DNA of 64,000 bases from Melastoma dodecandrum (GCA_029817715.1 JARUPY010000017.1:99947-163946), one strand, 5' to 3'; shown: positions 20,910-33,719, counted from the stretch's first letter. Numbers and translations are program-made. The notes: generated by a model not told the origin, from the letters alone.

Positions 20910-22685
20910 TAGCTTCAAGGATGAATGTGGACCCATAAGCTTCAATCATGCAAATGAAGTTAGATAATCAATTTTCAACTGACAAGATCCTCTTTAAGAA
21001 TTATTTCCCCGTTGCAGCCTAGAATAGAAAAACAATCTCTCTCTAAAATTTCGAAAGATGAAGAATAAACGGGTCGATTATGATCATGTTCCCTCGGGAT
21101 TTGCATGTTTGTTCGCACGTGGAAATCACAACGTTACTTGGAGTGTGCCCTATGTTTAGTTCAGTCGACGTCGAGGAGCTACAAAGAAAAACGAAATTGA
21201 ACATTATGTGGAGTATAATTTAGTATGTGTTAAACTTATGCATGAGTATGGCCTTTCATATTTCAGCGAGTTGCTTTGGTCAATTCCGTCGGCATTTAAG
21301 ACATGGAATGCTGACACATAAATCGAATAAGTGGATACATAATGACGTAATGATGGCTTCCGTATATCATCAAAAGGTGTTGTACGAGCACCTTATTAAA
21401 AAACCTTTACTATCTAAATTGCAGATCATCGACTTTCACGCACTGATGATGTTGGAAGACAAGGAAGAGCATGGAATACGCCGAAATTGGTATCTGACAA
21501 GCTGGGTTGGGGCTGGTGTTCGCGTTTCACAGTTTAGAAAATCACTAGCTACCTTTTGTATCAAACTCCATCTGACATTGCCGCAACAACAAACAACATA
21601 TGACATGACCTCATGGTTCGTAAGTACAGCGCGGCCAAACTGCCAGAAATAATGCCGAACGGACGGGCTACCCTGTTCAATTTATGCAAGTGACATATTA
21701 GGTCCAATGCCAGTGTCTGATTGGTAAGCTCGGTGATTTCTTTCTGCTTCGTCTGTTTTCTAAAAGGAAACGAATCACCAAACCTTGTCACGCAAATTTT
21801 CGTGCCGGTTTGCATTTCGGAGTCTCATTGACCACTTCAGGTTGTTGACTTAAGCGCTTGCAAGGTACTCATACACGACACCATGCATAGTGTTTCCGGC
21901 AATATTCATGGTCGGACAAATGTGCATACATGTGTTACATCTCATTTGTGTCGTCCTTGAAGAGAACGCAGCCCGTTCAGGTACCATCTCGGGTGGCCAA
22001 TGCGATATCTTCCCAAACGGGCAACAAGTAAGTCATTATCCATGATGCACCGCGACCGTTCCATTGTGGCTAACCAACTTATCAATATTGCTTTTGTTGT
22101 CAAAACTGTGGCCATTTCGTAATAAAGTTCATGTCTCTGTCGAATCCACCCATGAAATCGAGGAAGTGGTGAGTTACAACGCCACTTCGCGAGGTTTTTT
22201 TCTGACATTTTTATAACGGATATCTTAATGGCTAACTTTCCAGCGCGTAGGGCTATTGAACTGGTTCAAGCTAGCCCTCGGCCACATCAAATGGCATGAC
22301 AACGGGATGCGGAAGGCTGTGATGGGGTGTCTGAAAGAGGTGCAGGGTAAGAAGCTCGCGCCCATAAGGACAAACCCCCCATCGACGTTGCATCATCGTA
22401 GAATTGGTTATGACCAGTAGCTTATGAGGGCCTTCTTTTTAGGCGAACCCAATGTTAGAGCAAATTGGTCACTGCAAAAACTATTAATGGGTTAGACCAG
22501 CTTTTGGCGGACCACGTTTCAAATTGCATATGCAAATGCCTTAATGTAAATACATGCTTCAAACTATAACATCTGACCGTAGTCAGACCTTCCAACACGT
22601 TGGCCGTTGTCTTGTCCTCCACTATAGTCTGTCTCTGAAACTGTGTTGATCGTTGCACCATCGGGCATTTTAATGACTAACGTAT
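20910..22685. other. No gene recognised
   Basis: A plus frame at 21227-21652 (141 aa) is open but has no motif I recognise. The minus frame 21942-22208 also has none. The DNA flanks the FAR1/MULE pseudogene and may belong to the same dead transposon, but no terminal inverted repeat was found. Confidence 0.4.
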
Positions 22686-24708
22686 CTACTCGACGGTGAA
22701 GAGCATCCCCTTCCTGCATGAAAAGACGTCGTTTCCCTCTCTTGTTTGGTCATCTTTCGACTTCATAATGGCGTCTTGCTTGTTGCACCGAACATCTTTC
22801 TCCACTGAAAGTCTCTCAATATCATGTGTTAGTTCTTTTATGGAACGGCTCGCTAGTCTGTATGCGGCCTCCAATTTGCTGCCAAGGTGGCATAGCCGGC
22901 GACAAGCTTCATGCAACAAACCTTTGCGGAAAGTTTTGACCTTCAAACCGTACGGACCAACAACATCATGGGACATAGTATGTTGTTTCGCTGCCTTTGT
23001 CCAACAGCGCATCACAAGGTACGGTGGTAGGAATGTCATACCTTTCACCTTCGCAACATGAAAAATGTGTGCGCACGGTAGGCCGAACGTCTCGAAGTGC
23101 ATGCAGCTACATGTTAAGGCATGTTGTGTCTTGCATGAAGTAACTTCTGCTGGACGGATTCCCTGCCGCAGACGCCCAACACGATTGATGTTTCCATCGA
23201 TCATGTTATCGATATAATACAAAGCTTCCCTAGGGATCTAAAATTTGACTTTACGGAATGTCTGCAGTGTGAAGACTCGGCCGACATCCTCTTCCAGTGT
23301 AGCATAGAGCGAGGAGGGTATGCCTTGTTTGTATAATTGAAATTTTCCATCCTCTCTTTGTGGCGTATGTCGGCAACTGCGCGTTCGAAATGGCGTATAA
23401 ATTCGTGCACCTCGTAACTAGCGTTTAGATACCTTTTCATGAACGTGTGCATGCCCTCACAATGTTGTGTACTTCTAAGTTCATCCCAGAAATGCCCTTG
23501 ATTGTAGCCCTGCCACACATTATCCTACTCACATATGCTCAAGCCAGCGCAAATTAATATTACCGGGTGCTTTCATAATCGCTTCCCAATCTCTTTCAGC
23601 TTCATCACATGGAACCGACGTATACATGAAGGAAGTGATGGTCAAATGCAAGGCCGAGTAGTTTACAAGACATGAAATGTTGCGACTTAGATGCTAAAGA
23701 CAAAACTTGTGTCGCGCATTCGGCCAAACATCCCTCATTGCGGGGATCATAGTTTTGTCTCAGTCTGTGACCCACTTACCGGATGTTTCAATCCCATTAC
23801 CTCTGTATGGGTGCACAACAGTCAGATGCAGTCGTCCATGGTTTCTGCGGCCATTAAAGCGGCACCAAACACAACTGACTGATGATGATGGTCAACGTCG
23901 ACGATGATCACCATTTGCATCCCGTGAGCGTTGGTCTTGAAGGTGGAATCCAATGCTACAACGCCTCCAAAAACATTGTAATCCAGCATGGACGTGTTGT
24001 CCAACCAGTACATCCTGGATAACACATCTTCCTCGCCGTGTGTGACCAATGACATTCGGGGGTCTGCTTACTTCCTCGACATCAAGTACGCATACCCAGG
24101 ATCGAACCCAAATGGATAAAGTATATGATTGTCCTTCAGCTTACAGTAGTTCATATCCTTCATGAGGAATCCAACCCAATCGTGACCGCCGGAAGCATAT
24201 ATGAGTAGACACATAACATCGCACTGTCAAAAACCAACACTCGGCATTCTATTGACGACAGCCATGTCCTCACCTGAAACGTGTCGTCGCTCGCGCATGA
24301 AACACGAAAAGGCGTCAGGTACCATCTCGTGATTGTGGGACAAATTCACCTGTGTTACACACCATCTGCCATTTCCATCTTCTGTGGCACACAGCTCGCA
24401 AGACAACCAATCCTGACAAACGCCCTAGCCCTATGTGGCATAGGCATGTCAGGTCAGTGCCTCGGATGTCCTTCCATGGAGCAAACCCACATTTGCATGA
24501 CACAAACATCATTTCGGTGACGCCGCATGTCGTGCTTCCTAATAGAAAACCCATGCACAAGCGCGTACATCCTGAACAACCTCATAAGACGAGTCAAACG
24601 ACATTTGAAACAGGTTGCCCTCGGACAAGTCCTCCTCCATAACAGCACTGTTGGGATGAACCCTACGTGACTTAATCTATGTATAGCGGAAATATTGCAA
24701 GCAAACAA
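22686..24708 (-). pseudogene. FAR1/FHY3-type (MULE transposase-derived) pseudogene
   Basis: Leftward order matches FAR1-related proteins. A FAR1 DNA-binding domain lies at 24315-24708 (YALVHGFSIRKHDMRR, VCSMEGH). A MULE transposase domain runs from 23822-24055 (MYWLDNTSMLDYNVFGG, VVALDSTFKTNAHGMQM, VVFGAALMAAET) to 23201-23518 (STQHCEGMHTFMKRYLNAS). A SWIM zinc finger lies at 22686-23222 (CSCMHFETFGLPCAHIFHVA, with the CxC...CxH ligands). Frames change between and within domains and stops are present, so no full protein can be made. It could be a decayed gene of the FRS family or a decayed MULE of the same lineage; without element ends the two cannot be told apart. Confidence 0.85.
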
Positions 24709-26932
24709 AACTTCCGGGAGAAGTCACTACACATACGTCGCATCGGATATGCGCTTGACGGAAATACGACAGGTCGTTCCACCCTAACTCCAGTGTGGCC
24801 TCGACTGTGTTTGTGAGCAGATCACTTCCGTCAATCAATTGCAAGATTTTCCCCCCACCACCTTCCAAAAACCCCCCAATCGCCAAATCTTCCTTCAGGT
24901 GGGCAATGTTTTTAAATATTACAAACCAATATTAATTGTCCCTCACACCAACCCCACCCATTCTTTTGGATGCATAGCAGACCTCCGTGTATTGTAAACT
25001 AAGTCACATATTAATGACCAACGCCTCGCGACCTTCCTTATGAGGGAGGGCTTCAGAATAGCTGAAATTTCCATCACAACCACTGACTTTCCATTTCCGC
25101 CAAGCGAGCACTCACCACGATCCATCAAGCAGCAATATGTCAAATGGCGATGCATACCCAACCTCCAACCAAGCTGACGGGCACTCTCTCCCACGTTACA
25201 ACGTCCAAGTGCACTTCATCTGCCCTAATATAGTGCAAAAAGGCGTGCCGTATCACGGTTGAAATATGGTCCGACGCACGCACCGACTGTGACTCACCGA
25301 CCTACGTCGTTTATTATGAAGTGTGGCTACCAACCAACCTCGAGGCAGGTCATCTTGACGGGCGTTGGGTGCATGGTGTCCATGGCTCAGTGCACAAAAG
25401 CCTTGTGGAAGGCTCCCCTCCCCCCCCCCCTTTCGACAAAACAAATTGCGATGCCACCGTTGAGCGAGTGCCGCGGGAGATGAACCTGCCCTCTTAAGGT
25501 TATAGCTAATAAGATATGTGTCTCGGCAAACCGACCGAGCCTTCTTATAGCAACATCGACATCCTCTAACAAGCTCTTTTAGATGAAAGTGAAGCTAGTC
25601 ACCTATGGAAGCACGACCGTATAAGTGTTGCTGCTAAGAGAGACTGGTTATTTGGACATTGCAATGGTGGAGGGTCTAGTCGACATGGAGATGCACAACG
25701 AGTTCAACGTCCTACTGTGGAATTGCAGACTACCCCAACGATTATACTTTCATCAATGTTGTGGATGACCTCTTCACTGTCCAGAGAATGTGCATAGTGT
25801 TGGTTTTCAACCCGTCCCCTTCAACAGCAACTGAGGCAGCCATCGTCTGCACGTTGCAGCAATCACCATGTCATAACTTCTTGGCACTCAAGCGGTTTTA
25901 TACTATGGCGTCGCGAGGAAGTCAGCGTACATGTGTTCGAGGAACTTAACGCCACGGTGAGTGCTTTTGTACCTGTAATTACACATCGTTGTATATACCT
26001 TTGACGATGAACGGACATTGCAAAACCAGTTGAAACAACTACTTTTGACGTGAATGCATAACGAGCATTCCTTTGACAGTTCAGGTGTACTTGTAGATTG
26101 CGGTGCGGGCTGCAGAAGAAGCAACACTTCGAAAGGGACGCTGGGGAGGGGGAACATTATGAAGGTCACCATTTTATAAAAGTCGGCGTCATAGACCGGT
26201 TCGACGATGCCATGATGTTATGCTTTCTTTATGTTTTCAAGTACACTTTCGGAATCGTATTTAATGTATGTACTACTTGAACCCCTATTCTCCCTTAGTC
26301 ACGTCCATCTTCGCCGACTCTGCTATAACCACTAACAATCGATGTCACGCACTAAATCATATCATTTTCAACAACGGGTGGCAACGCGCAAAAAACTACT
26401 CGTTTGAATCCTCTTACAACCATTCACAGAAAGATAACTTGAGCGTCGCCAATTTGGAGGAGGACCTTCCATAGGAATGGGTCTAAATGAGGGCCACTTA
26501 TGAGACAGGGGACATGGTAATTGCACAAGACCGTGTAGGGGCATTTATGTAAAATCACACCTACGATAGGTTAGGATAGAGGTTCGGAAATTATTGTTTA
26601 TATTAGTAATGTGCAAACAAAAGTAGTACCTATGTATTCCGTGTTAATTAGTACAGGCACGTTCAACATGTCAAGGCCCACAACGTATTTTAAGTAATCT
26701 ACTAGATTTTTACTAATTTTGAACCGTACATTTAGTAATGTATAAAGAATTTCACCGTATAAAGTTGTACTTTTTACAAAAGTAATTTCATATATGTCTT
26801 ATACAAAGTACAATTTTGTACATTACAAAGAAAACTTACCTTACATTCCACTAAGAGAATTTATGTGACTTTCCATAAAAGTTTATGGAGAATTTCGAGG
26901 GTTAGTCATCGAAGGAATTCCAAAGTGCTGTG
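24709..26932. other. No gene recognised; simple C tract
   Basis: About 2.2 kb with short frames on both strands (for example minus 24677-24886, minus 24943-25194, plus 25259-25483). None shows a known motif. A C-rich run lies at about 25417-25431. From about 26876 the sequence is a dispersed repeat that is cut by LTR C at 26933. Confidence 0.4.
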
Positions 26933-29900
26933 TGTAATACACCAAATTTCTCCACCTGATCAACATTTCATTTAAAATTGCAATCACACTCAAATCATCT
27001 AAGATTTCGGTAATTCATCATAAATCCCCTTGATTGATAAAAATCTTCAATCTCCCCGATCACTCCCAAAAAAATATATATCATATTTCCAATTTAAAAA
27101 ATATATTACCTTCTTTGTCCCATCAGAGGCTGAACCTAGACAATCCCCTTCTCGCAATCTGACAATAAGACATGTAAAAGAAAATCAGAGATTCCCCATC
27201 AGAGAACTCTGAAATCCTCAGAGCCAAAGCCTCCCCTTCCCCTTCAGACAATTATCAGACAATAAAAAAAAAAACAGACGCTTCCACTTCAGAGAGACGC
27301 TCCACCCCTCAAAGATTCTCCAGCACTCCCTCCAGACATTAGTTCCGCCCTCTCCATCCAGTGACCCCAAGATAGGTCTAGCCATGCCCACGGAGACCCC
27401 CAACCAACCTGACCGTGAATAGCTCAACGCAGCTTCACAAATCGATGGTCGCAGCAAGGATAAATGATGGCTGCCCCGAACGACTCCCGGCGTCCTCCCC
27501 TCGTCGTCTCCATGAATCCGCTCGAGGAACTCTCTCCGGCATCTAGGATCTGCTTTCCTTCGTCTAAAGACGAGGGGCACTCAACTACCACCTTCCGTAG
27601 CCTCGTAACTCCGTTGAAGTGCTCCCTTTTGCTTTGACGTTTTCTTGTTTGCGCAGGTGCAAGGGTTGGACAGCCGACAACCAACTCCCGGAGACATCCC
27701 GTGGTCGCACAAACAGGCCAAGACTCTCACATCCCCTCCCCTTCATACGTCCTGGCATGATGGGACATGTTGCAGCCCCTCCATCGAGCCAAAATAGCTC
27801 GGGACATCCATTTTTTGACATCACTGAAGATCAATATCAACGGGCCATACAACGCCCCGTTATCTTCCGACATCACGGAAGATCGACATCAACGGGCCAC
27901 ACAACGTCCCGTAAGTCTCACTCCGACTTACAATAGTTAATTTTAATTATTTCAAATATTCAATTAGAATTTTCTGACCATCGCATTCTGGTTTGATTTG
28001 CATGAAAATCAATTGAGCTTCACGGGAGTTCGACAAAACGAATTTCGAAAACTGGAGGCGCGCGAGGAAACCCATGGTGGAAGCACATATCGAAAAGAGG
28101 CCTCAACTGACGAGCCCGACCGATGTAAAGCCATCCCGGCGGGCCTTAGGTACATGAGGGAGGTGCAGGCCTCCCGTTTTTCATTCTTTCCACATGTCTG
28201 TAATACCCCAAATTTAACTAATAATAATATAAAAAAAAACAAAAAAACAAAAAGAATCCCTAATCAATCCGAGATTCTAGGGGGTGATTTTTTTTCATCC
28301 ACTTTCACACGCTATAATCAATCAAAAAAAAATCTCGTTTCCCATTAAATAATATATCTTACCTTCTTTGTCTCGATGAACCTGGACACAATCCTCTTCC
28401 CATACCCAGCGTCTCCAATCAATCAGGGGACCAGGCAGACGTAAAAATTTTCAATCAGGCAAAAAAATCAGAGATTCTCCCTATCCCCATTCAGAGGATT
28501 ATCAGACGATCCCCTATCAGACAATTAGAGAAACACACACGGTAAAAAATATGGGGATCTCTCAGATCCTTCTCCTTCCTCATTCTCCTTCCTCAGAGAA
28601 AAATCCTCCCGCTCTTCAGACAATCAGAGATCCTAGGAGACATCCCTCACCTTCAGACGCTCCACCCCTCCTGGAATCGGAGGCCAACTCCTCCCCCCTC
28701 CTCCCTCTACATACAACCGGAGGCCAACTCCTCCATACACACCAACGCCGGAGCCCAACTCCTCCCAACGTACATATAGAAACCGGAGCCAAGGACTCCC
28801 CCTCTCCAGTGCTGACGAGCCAAAACCTCCCGATCAGCCTACCAGCCGACACCCTCCCGTCGTCGTTCATCCTCCTCGGGCCACCCCGGGGCGAGGTAAA
28901 TCCTCGGTGAGACTTCCTCTCATTTTGCTAATTTCAACATGCTTCTACCATGTTTGATATGCTGACTCTGTCGTTCCTTTTCTTTTTTGGCCTACCACAC
29001 ACACCATGGGGTGAAGAACGAGCCTTCAGACAAGCTTTCACGGTAGCTTTGGGGTCGATTTTGCATTCATTTGTAGCACGAAGGTGTCGGGACATCTCCC
29101 GACCTTCTATTTCGATTGTTTTCAGCGGCAACGGCTCAATAGGCTCTTTTTTTTAAAGAGGTTACGGACATTTTCGAACCTCGAACCCAAAAGGTTAAAT
29201 GATCTACAATGAGTGATGATCTTGGGAATATTTTTATTTTAATTTTTGGTTAATCGATGACCAAGATATGCCCCCCGAAACTAGCGCCACCTTCGCTGAC
29301 CGCAACAGAGCAGTCTGTCGCATTGTTACTTCCGGGGACATTGCTGGAGATCTAACCGTTGGATCTTCTTCAAACTTTTTGACCAGAAACTAGACTTCAA
29401 TATAATTGTTTTCATATATTAACTAACCGTTGAAGTTTCTGCAATAATAAGATACGACCTCGTGAGCAGACTGTACACCAAGTGAGGTCTGCCGAGCGTC
29501 GCTACTTCACTCTTTGCACAATACCTGTGGATCAAACCGTTGGAGTGTACTTAAATTTTGTAAATATGTTCTTCACTTAATCTGTTGATTTTGACATTTC
29601 ATACACATTTTTTCACAATGTCGATGAAAAGATATCAATTTTTGTTCCAACGGCTCAGGTCATCCAAACTGGACAAGCTATTTATATTACTTTCAATTTT
29701 TGTACGAGCATATCTTTCGATCCAACCGTTGGATCCATGTGGAATTTTACATACGAATTCTTCATTGCCTTACCTTTCTGTGAAGTCCTTTTGCACTCGA
29801 TCGGACATTCGAGGACTATGATATGATAGGAACAACGCTGTCGGTGTAAGCTGTTCCGCTTTTCCGGACAGCCAATTTAGTTCCTTGATCTTGTGAGATT

Positions 29901-31485
29901 GCACCGTTAGATTTTTATAAAATTTTACATGCAAACTTGTCATTAAGTTTTGGATCTTTTGGTTTAAATTTTGATTAAATCGGACAATCCGAGTCAAAGT
30001 TATAGATCGCTTTCTGAACTATGCGTAATTCGTATTCGTTGTGTTTTGTGATTATACAACTCTTATTATTTGAACATTCTAACCAAATTTCCATTTTATA
30101 TTACATGAAAAATCAACAAACGATTTCGAAGATTCGACAAAGCGACTCTGGGGACACCCGTGGTGGAGGTACGTCACCAAAGTGGCCCAACTGATAAGCC
30201 TTAGCCGATGACATGCCATTCCGGCGGGCCACAGGTACAAAGGGGAGGTGCGGGCCTCCCGAAAAAGATAGAAAATCCACTTGTAACGGGCCGTAGGCCC
30301 AAGCCCAAGTGCATAGGCCCACGGTCACCATCCTTCCCCGCCCCCTTTGATCTAAATAATTGCCTGTGCTTGTCCGCATGCCTTAGGCCCATAGGTTTAT
30401 TGTCGCATGTTGTTTGCTATCAACAAACATGAGTTCGGGTCCAAAGCCTGAATCGGGTCCAATGCCCGTAAAACATTGACATGAGTCCTGAGTCATGCCC
30501 GGATCGGGTCCAACGCCCGTTAAACAAAAGCATATCTTTTGGTGCAAACGCCACCTCCCTTTTTCGCATGTTAGAATGTAAGAGTTACTAAATAGGAATC
30601 CCCGAACCAACTGTTTTTTTCCGACTTAAACAGCTTTCATAAATAAAGTCGGTGGCGACTCCGTTTATTTTACCTAGGTTAAACAACAAAAACCGTTTTA
30701 CGGAGCCATCATGGATGAGGGACTGACGACACGAGCCGCTCCCGATTCCTCCCGAAAGTTCCTCCTTCGGATCATGCTCCGCCTTTCGCCCGCCGCCTCT
30801 TAGGAAAACAGAGACGGTCGGCGAGGGCCCGAGCAGGCCCAGTTAGGAACCCAGGGAGGGATCACCCAATTCCCTTCCGCAGCGTCCGATGCTCGAGTAG
30901 TGACGTCGACCGGTTGGGCCTTGGGGACCGGGCCCGGATCCTCGGGTCGTTCGGACCGCCTCGCGCGTGCTAGGCCGGAAGGCGCGCGTACAATGTCTAA
31001 GGCATGCGGCCAAGCACAAACAACAGCAAATCTTTTGGAGCAAACGCCACCTCCTTTTTCGCATGTTAGAATGTAAGAGTTAGTAAATAGGAATCCCCAA
31101 ATCCTACTCTGGTTTTCCGACTTAAACCAGCTTTCAAAACTAAGTCGGTGGCGACTCCGTATAGTTTACCTAGGTTAAACAACAACCTTTTTACGGAGCC
31201 ATTTTGGATGAGGAACGGACGACACGAGCCGCTCCCGATTTATCCCGAAAGTTCCTTCTTCAGATCATGCTCCGCCTTTCGCCCGTCGCCTCTTAGGAAA
31301 ACAGGGACGGTCGGCGAGGGCCCAAGCAGGCCCAGTTAGGAACCCAGGGAGAGATCACCCAATTCCCTTCCGCAGCGTCCGACGCCCGAGTCGTGACGTC
31401 GACCGGTTGGGCCTTGGAGAGCGGGCCCGGATTCTCGGGTCGTCCGAACCGCCACGCACGTGCTAGGCCGGAAGGCGCACGTACA
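26933..31485 (+). mobile_element. Solo LTR C, older copy, interrupted by LTR B
   Basis: It starts TGTAATACACCAAATTT at 26933 and ends GCGCACGTACA at 31485, with the 5-bp duplication CTGTG at 26928-26932 and 31486-31490. Its own sequence is 26933-28198 plus 30998-31485, about 1.75 kb; the rest is the nested LTR B with its duplication. It lacks roughly 0.8-1 kb relative to A and B, so it has an internal deletion. It carries a short local direct repeat near 27826-27911 (ATCAACGGGCCA phrases). At the right junction with LTR B, about 26 bases from 30998 run in the opposite orientation to the rest of the LTR. Confidence 0.82.
28199..30992 (+). mobile_element. Solo LTR B nested inside LTR C
   Basis: It begins TGTAATACCCCAAATTT and ends GCGCGCGTACA, 2794 bp. 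It has the 5-bp duplication ATGTC at 28194-28198 and 30993-30997. It is the same family as LTR A, in the opposite orientation on this strand, and of nearly the same length (2822 and 2794 bp). It contains frame 28551-28910 ending in a segment (SLPADTLP to FILLGPPRG) that also occurs in LTR A at 7251-7730 minus, so that stretch is conserved between copies. No protein family is recognised in it. Confidence 0.88.
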
Positions 31486-31490
31486 CTGTG

Positions 31491-31688
31491 TTGCGACGTG
31501 TGCGTGAATACTGCTAATGTAGTCATGTTTTAGACTCTAGAAGACGGTCACGTCAAAACGTTTGTAGGCGTTTCGAAACAATAAGGATTCTTGAGTGTTG
31601 CGACGTATGTGTGGACACTGCTAGAGGAGTCACATTTGAAACTCTAAGACGGTGACGTCGAAATATTCGTAAACGTATCATAACAATA
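31491..31688 (+). repeat. Imperfect tandem duplication, about 105 bp unit
   Basis: Two adjacent units begin GTTGCGACGTGTGCGTG (about 31491) and GTTGCGACGTATGTGTGG (about 31597), and each ends in CAATAAG. A related single copy lies at 9895-9965. The first unit lies directly right of the LTR C target duplication, so it belongs to the repeat that LTR C entered. Confidence 0.6.
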
Positions 31689-32787
31689 AGATACAAATCA
31701 TTTAATATATTGTATCACATAAATTCAGAACTAGGTTAGATAGTTTTTTCGTTTTGTCGCTATGTGAAAACCCGACCGTTACCTTCCTAATACCTTTGTG
31801 TATCCATCATCAGGATGAATAAGTTTAAAGCTAAATTAACTTACTTTATTATGGGTCATACTAAACGGAATATTCAGTGCAATGACAAATACCTCTTATT
31901 CATTTTCCAAGCAAATGGTTGAAAAGGCCTCAAGGAGTAAAGAGGAGAGCACATCAGGGAAGAAGAAGTGGAAGTTTGGGAACGGTATTATCAATCACAT
32001 CGGTATTAGTGGTGCAGAGGGGGCTCGTATTACTATCGACACGTGGAATCACCTCATTGGACGGGATTCATAAAAAGATATTCCTTCTCCGGCATTGTGC
32101 CGGTGGTGGTGTGGTGGTGGTGGTGGATGATATGGATTCTCTCTCTTTTGTCTCGTTGATGATAGTTGGAAAGTGAACTGCCCCTGGAAATGCGGTCCCC
32201 CTAGCGGCACGCCGGCCAAAGGAAGTATGTGTATTACTTACTCCCAAAGTGACTTGCTTAACATTTGCATTAGTCTTCATTTCACGTATTATTTCAAAAT
32301 TTTTCATTTTTGACACCTTGGTTTTAAGACAAGTTTGAATCGTATAATTGAGTTTTTCTTTTTTTATCATCGCTCCAAGGAGAACATTTCTATTATGATA
32401 TGCATGACGTTACTGTGGTTCCAAAAGTGCATTGCGGCAGCTTTGCCCGGAAGGCGACCCGGCATGACAAGCGCGACAACTGCGGGATGATATGGGGAAC
32501 TTCAGATGATCTCGACGTGCGATGTGATCTCCTGATTCTTCTCAAGTCTTCCCTTATAGTGATTGCGCGTGATGATCTGGGTTGGGAGTCTTTCTGTTCC
32601 CGGGTGAGCGTTTTCAGTTTTGGGCAACATCGATGGGATGAATCTCTCGCGATGCTTTTCTTTAACTTGACTAGGTTGTAATGATGGAATGGTTTGAAAA
32701 GAAACCAGCACCATCTAGTCACCCCCACTGCCGGAAGGAAAAAGCTTTTTTTTTTATTCCCTCCACCTTTACTACCGAGTCTCGAGA
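31689..32787 (+). other. Upstream region of the Aux/IAA gene
   Basis: No coding domain was recognised. The plus frame 31882-32073 (63 aa, Lys/Ser-rich) starts with a Met but has no family match I know. A GGTGGT-rich run lies at 32101-32126. The region probably includes the Aux/IAA promoter; the candidate elements are listed separately. Confidence 0.4.
32149..32154 (+). promoter_or_regulatory. Possible auxin response element TGTCTC
   Basis: A TGTCTC hexamer lies about 720 bases upstream of the Aux/IAA start codon. ARF transcription factors bind this sequence, and Aux/IAA genes are often auxin-induced. A six-base match occurs often by chance, and no paired inverted copy was seen. Confidence 0.25.
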
Positions 32788-32793
32788 TATATA
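32788..32793 (+). promoter_or_regulatory. Candidate TATA box of the Aux/IAA gene
   Basis: TATATA within GAGATATATACC lies 83-88 bases upstream of the start codon. That would put transcription start near 32820 and leave a 5' UTR of about 55 bases. Confidence 0.4.
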
Positions 32794-32875
32794 CCTTCAT
32801 CCTAGGTTGCGCGTTCTCCGCAGTTACTTAAGTTTGCCCGTGCCGATCATTTCATCGCGTTTTTGTTTCAGGAGC

Positions 32876-33719
32876 ATGGATTGTTTTCGTGGGAAAGAGG
32901 TAGAGTTACGCGGCCGGAAGGGTGTTAAGAGCCTGGAGCTGAGGCTCAGTCCTCCAGGGTTTGATGTTGTCGCAGGGGATCAGAAAAGGTTTGAGCATCA
33001 TCCTTCCGGACTTCCAGAAACGAGTCCATGTTATGTTATCGCCAGTAATTTGTTTACATTTGGTTTTTCTGTAGGACGAAGACTTGTAATGCTTCAACGG
33101 TCGGGTGGCCTCCCGTTGCTACCTTCAGGAAGAACATCGCCTGTAGTCACTCGGGAAGACAGCGGCCTTCTGAACCTGAAGAATCGTCCTTTAAGGAGGA
33201 AATCAGGGAAGGACACGGGAATGTTTCGGAGCATGCGTTTGTGAAGGTTTACATGGATGGTTACCCCATTGGTCGGAAGATAGATTTACATGCCTACGAT
33301 GGCTATGAGAAGCTGTCGTTTGCCATAAACGATCTCTTCGAAGGCCTACTTGCCGGTAATGATGTCAATCCCAGGTTCCGTTTACTCCTGAATCGAGTGA
33401 TTGTGAAGCAATAACGAAGTCCACTTCCTTCTCGTGTTCCTAATAGACGACGAAGCAGACAAGGCGCCGTTTGACGGATCCGATTTGTGTGCTTCAAAGG
33501 GGGAACACACTTTGGTTTATGAGGACAACGAAGGCGATCAGATCCTCGTGGGCGACGTCCCGTGGAAGTATGCAAAAATCTAGCCTCTGATTTATGTGAA
33601 TCCCTTAGTTAAAACGAATAACAGAGGCAATCCTAGCTTCAATTCTATGCAGCATGTTTGTGTCCGCAGCGAGGAAGCTCCGAGTCTTGAAGAGCTTGTG
33701 CACGGAGGAAGGAAGGTGA
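32876..33719 (+). CDS. Aux/IAA transcriptional repressor
   Basis: Aux/IAA proteins repress auxin-response genes by binding ARFs in the nucleus and are degraded by SCF-TIR1 when auxin is present. Four exons: 32876-32988, 33075-33355, 33447-33567, 33653-33719, joined by introns of 86, 91 and 85 nt with GT-AG ends. The product is 193 aa. Domain I has the EAR-type motif LELRLSPPG (residues 20-28). Domain II is the degron VGWPPVATFRKN (47-58), with the core GWPPV intact, so auxin-dependent turnover is expected. Domains III/IV (PB1 fold) start at AFVKVYMDGYPIGRKIDL (92-109) and include TLVYEDNEGDQILVGDVPW, then the final basic KLRVLKSLC. The protein is at the short end of the family, and its N-terminus before domain I is brief. 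Which IAA subclass it belongs to is not certain. Confidence 0.93.

Noticed and set aside
21227..21652. 141-codon plus-strand ORF as a host gene
   Set aside because: No recognisable domain, no partner exons, and it sits next to a dead transposon gene.
25417..25431. C-rich run as a functional element
   Set aside because: Simple sequence; nothing around it supports a function.
28551..28910. Pro/Ser-rich frame in LTR B as a host gene
   Set aside because: It lies wholly inside a solo LTR and recurs in LTR A.
5078..30992. LTR A and LTR B as the inverted arms of one giant transposon
   Set aside because: They lie in opposite orientation, but each has its own, different 5-bp target duplication (CCGGT and ATGTC), so they are independent insertions.
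31882..32073. 63-codon frame as first exon of the Aux/IAA gene
   Set aside because: The Aux/IAA model is complete from 32876 with a TATA box close by; the frame has no family match and is 800 bases upstream.
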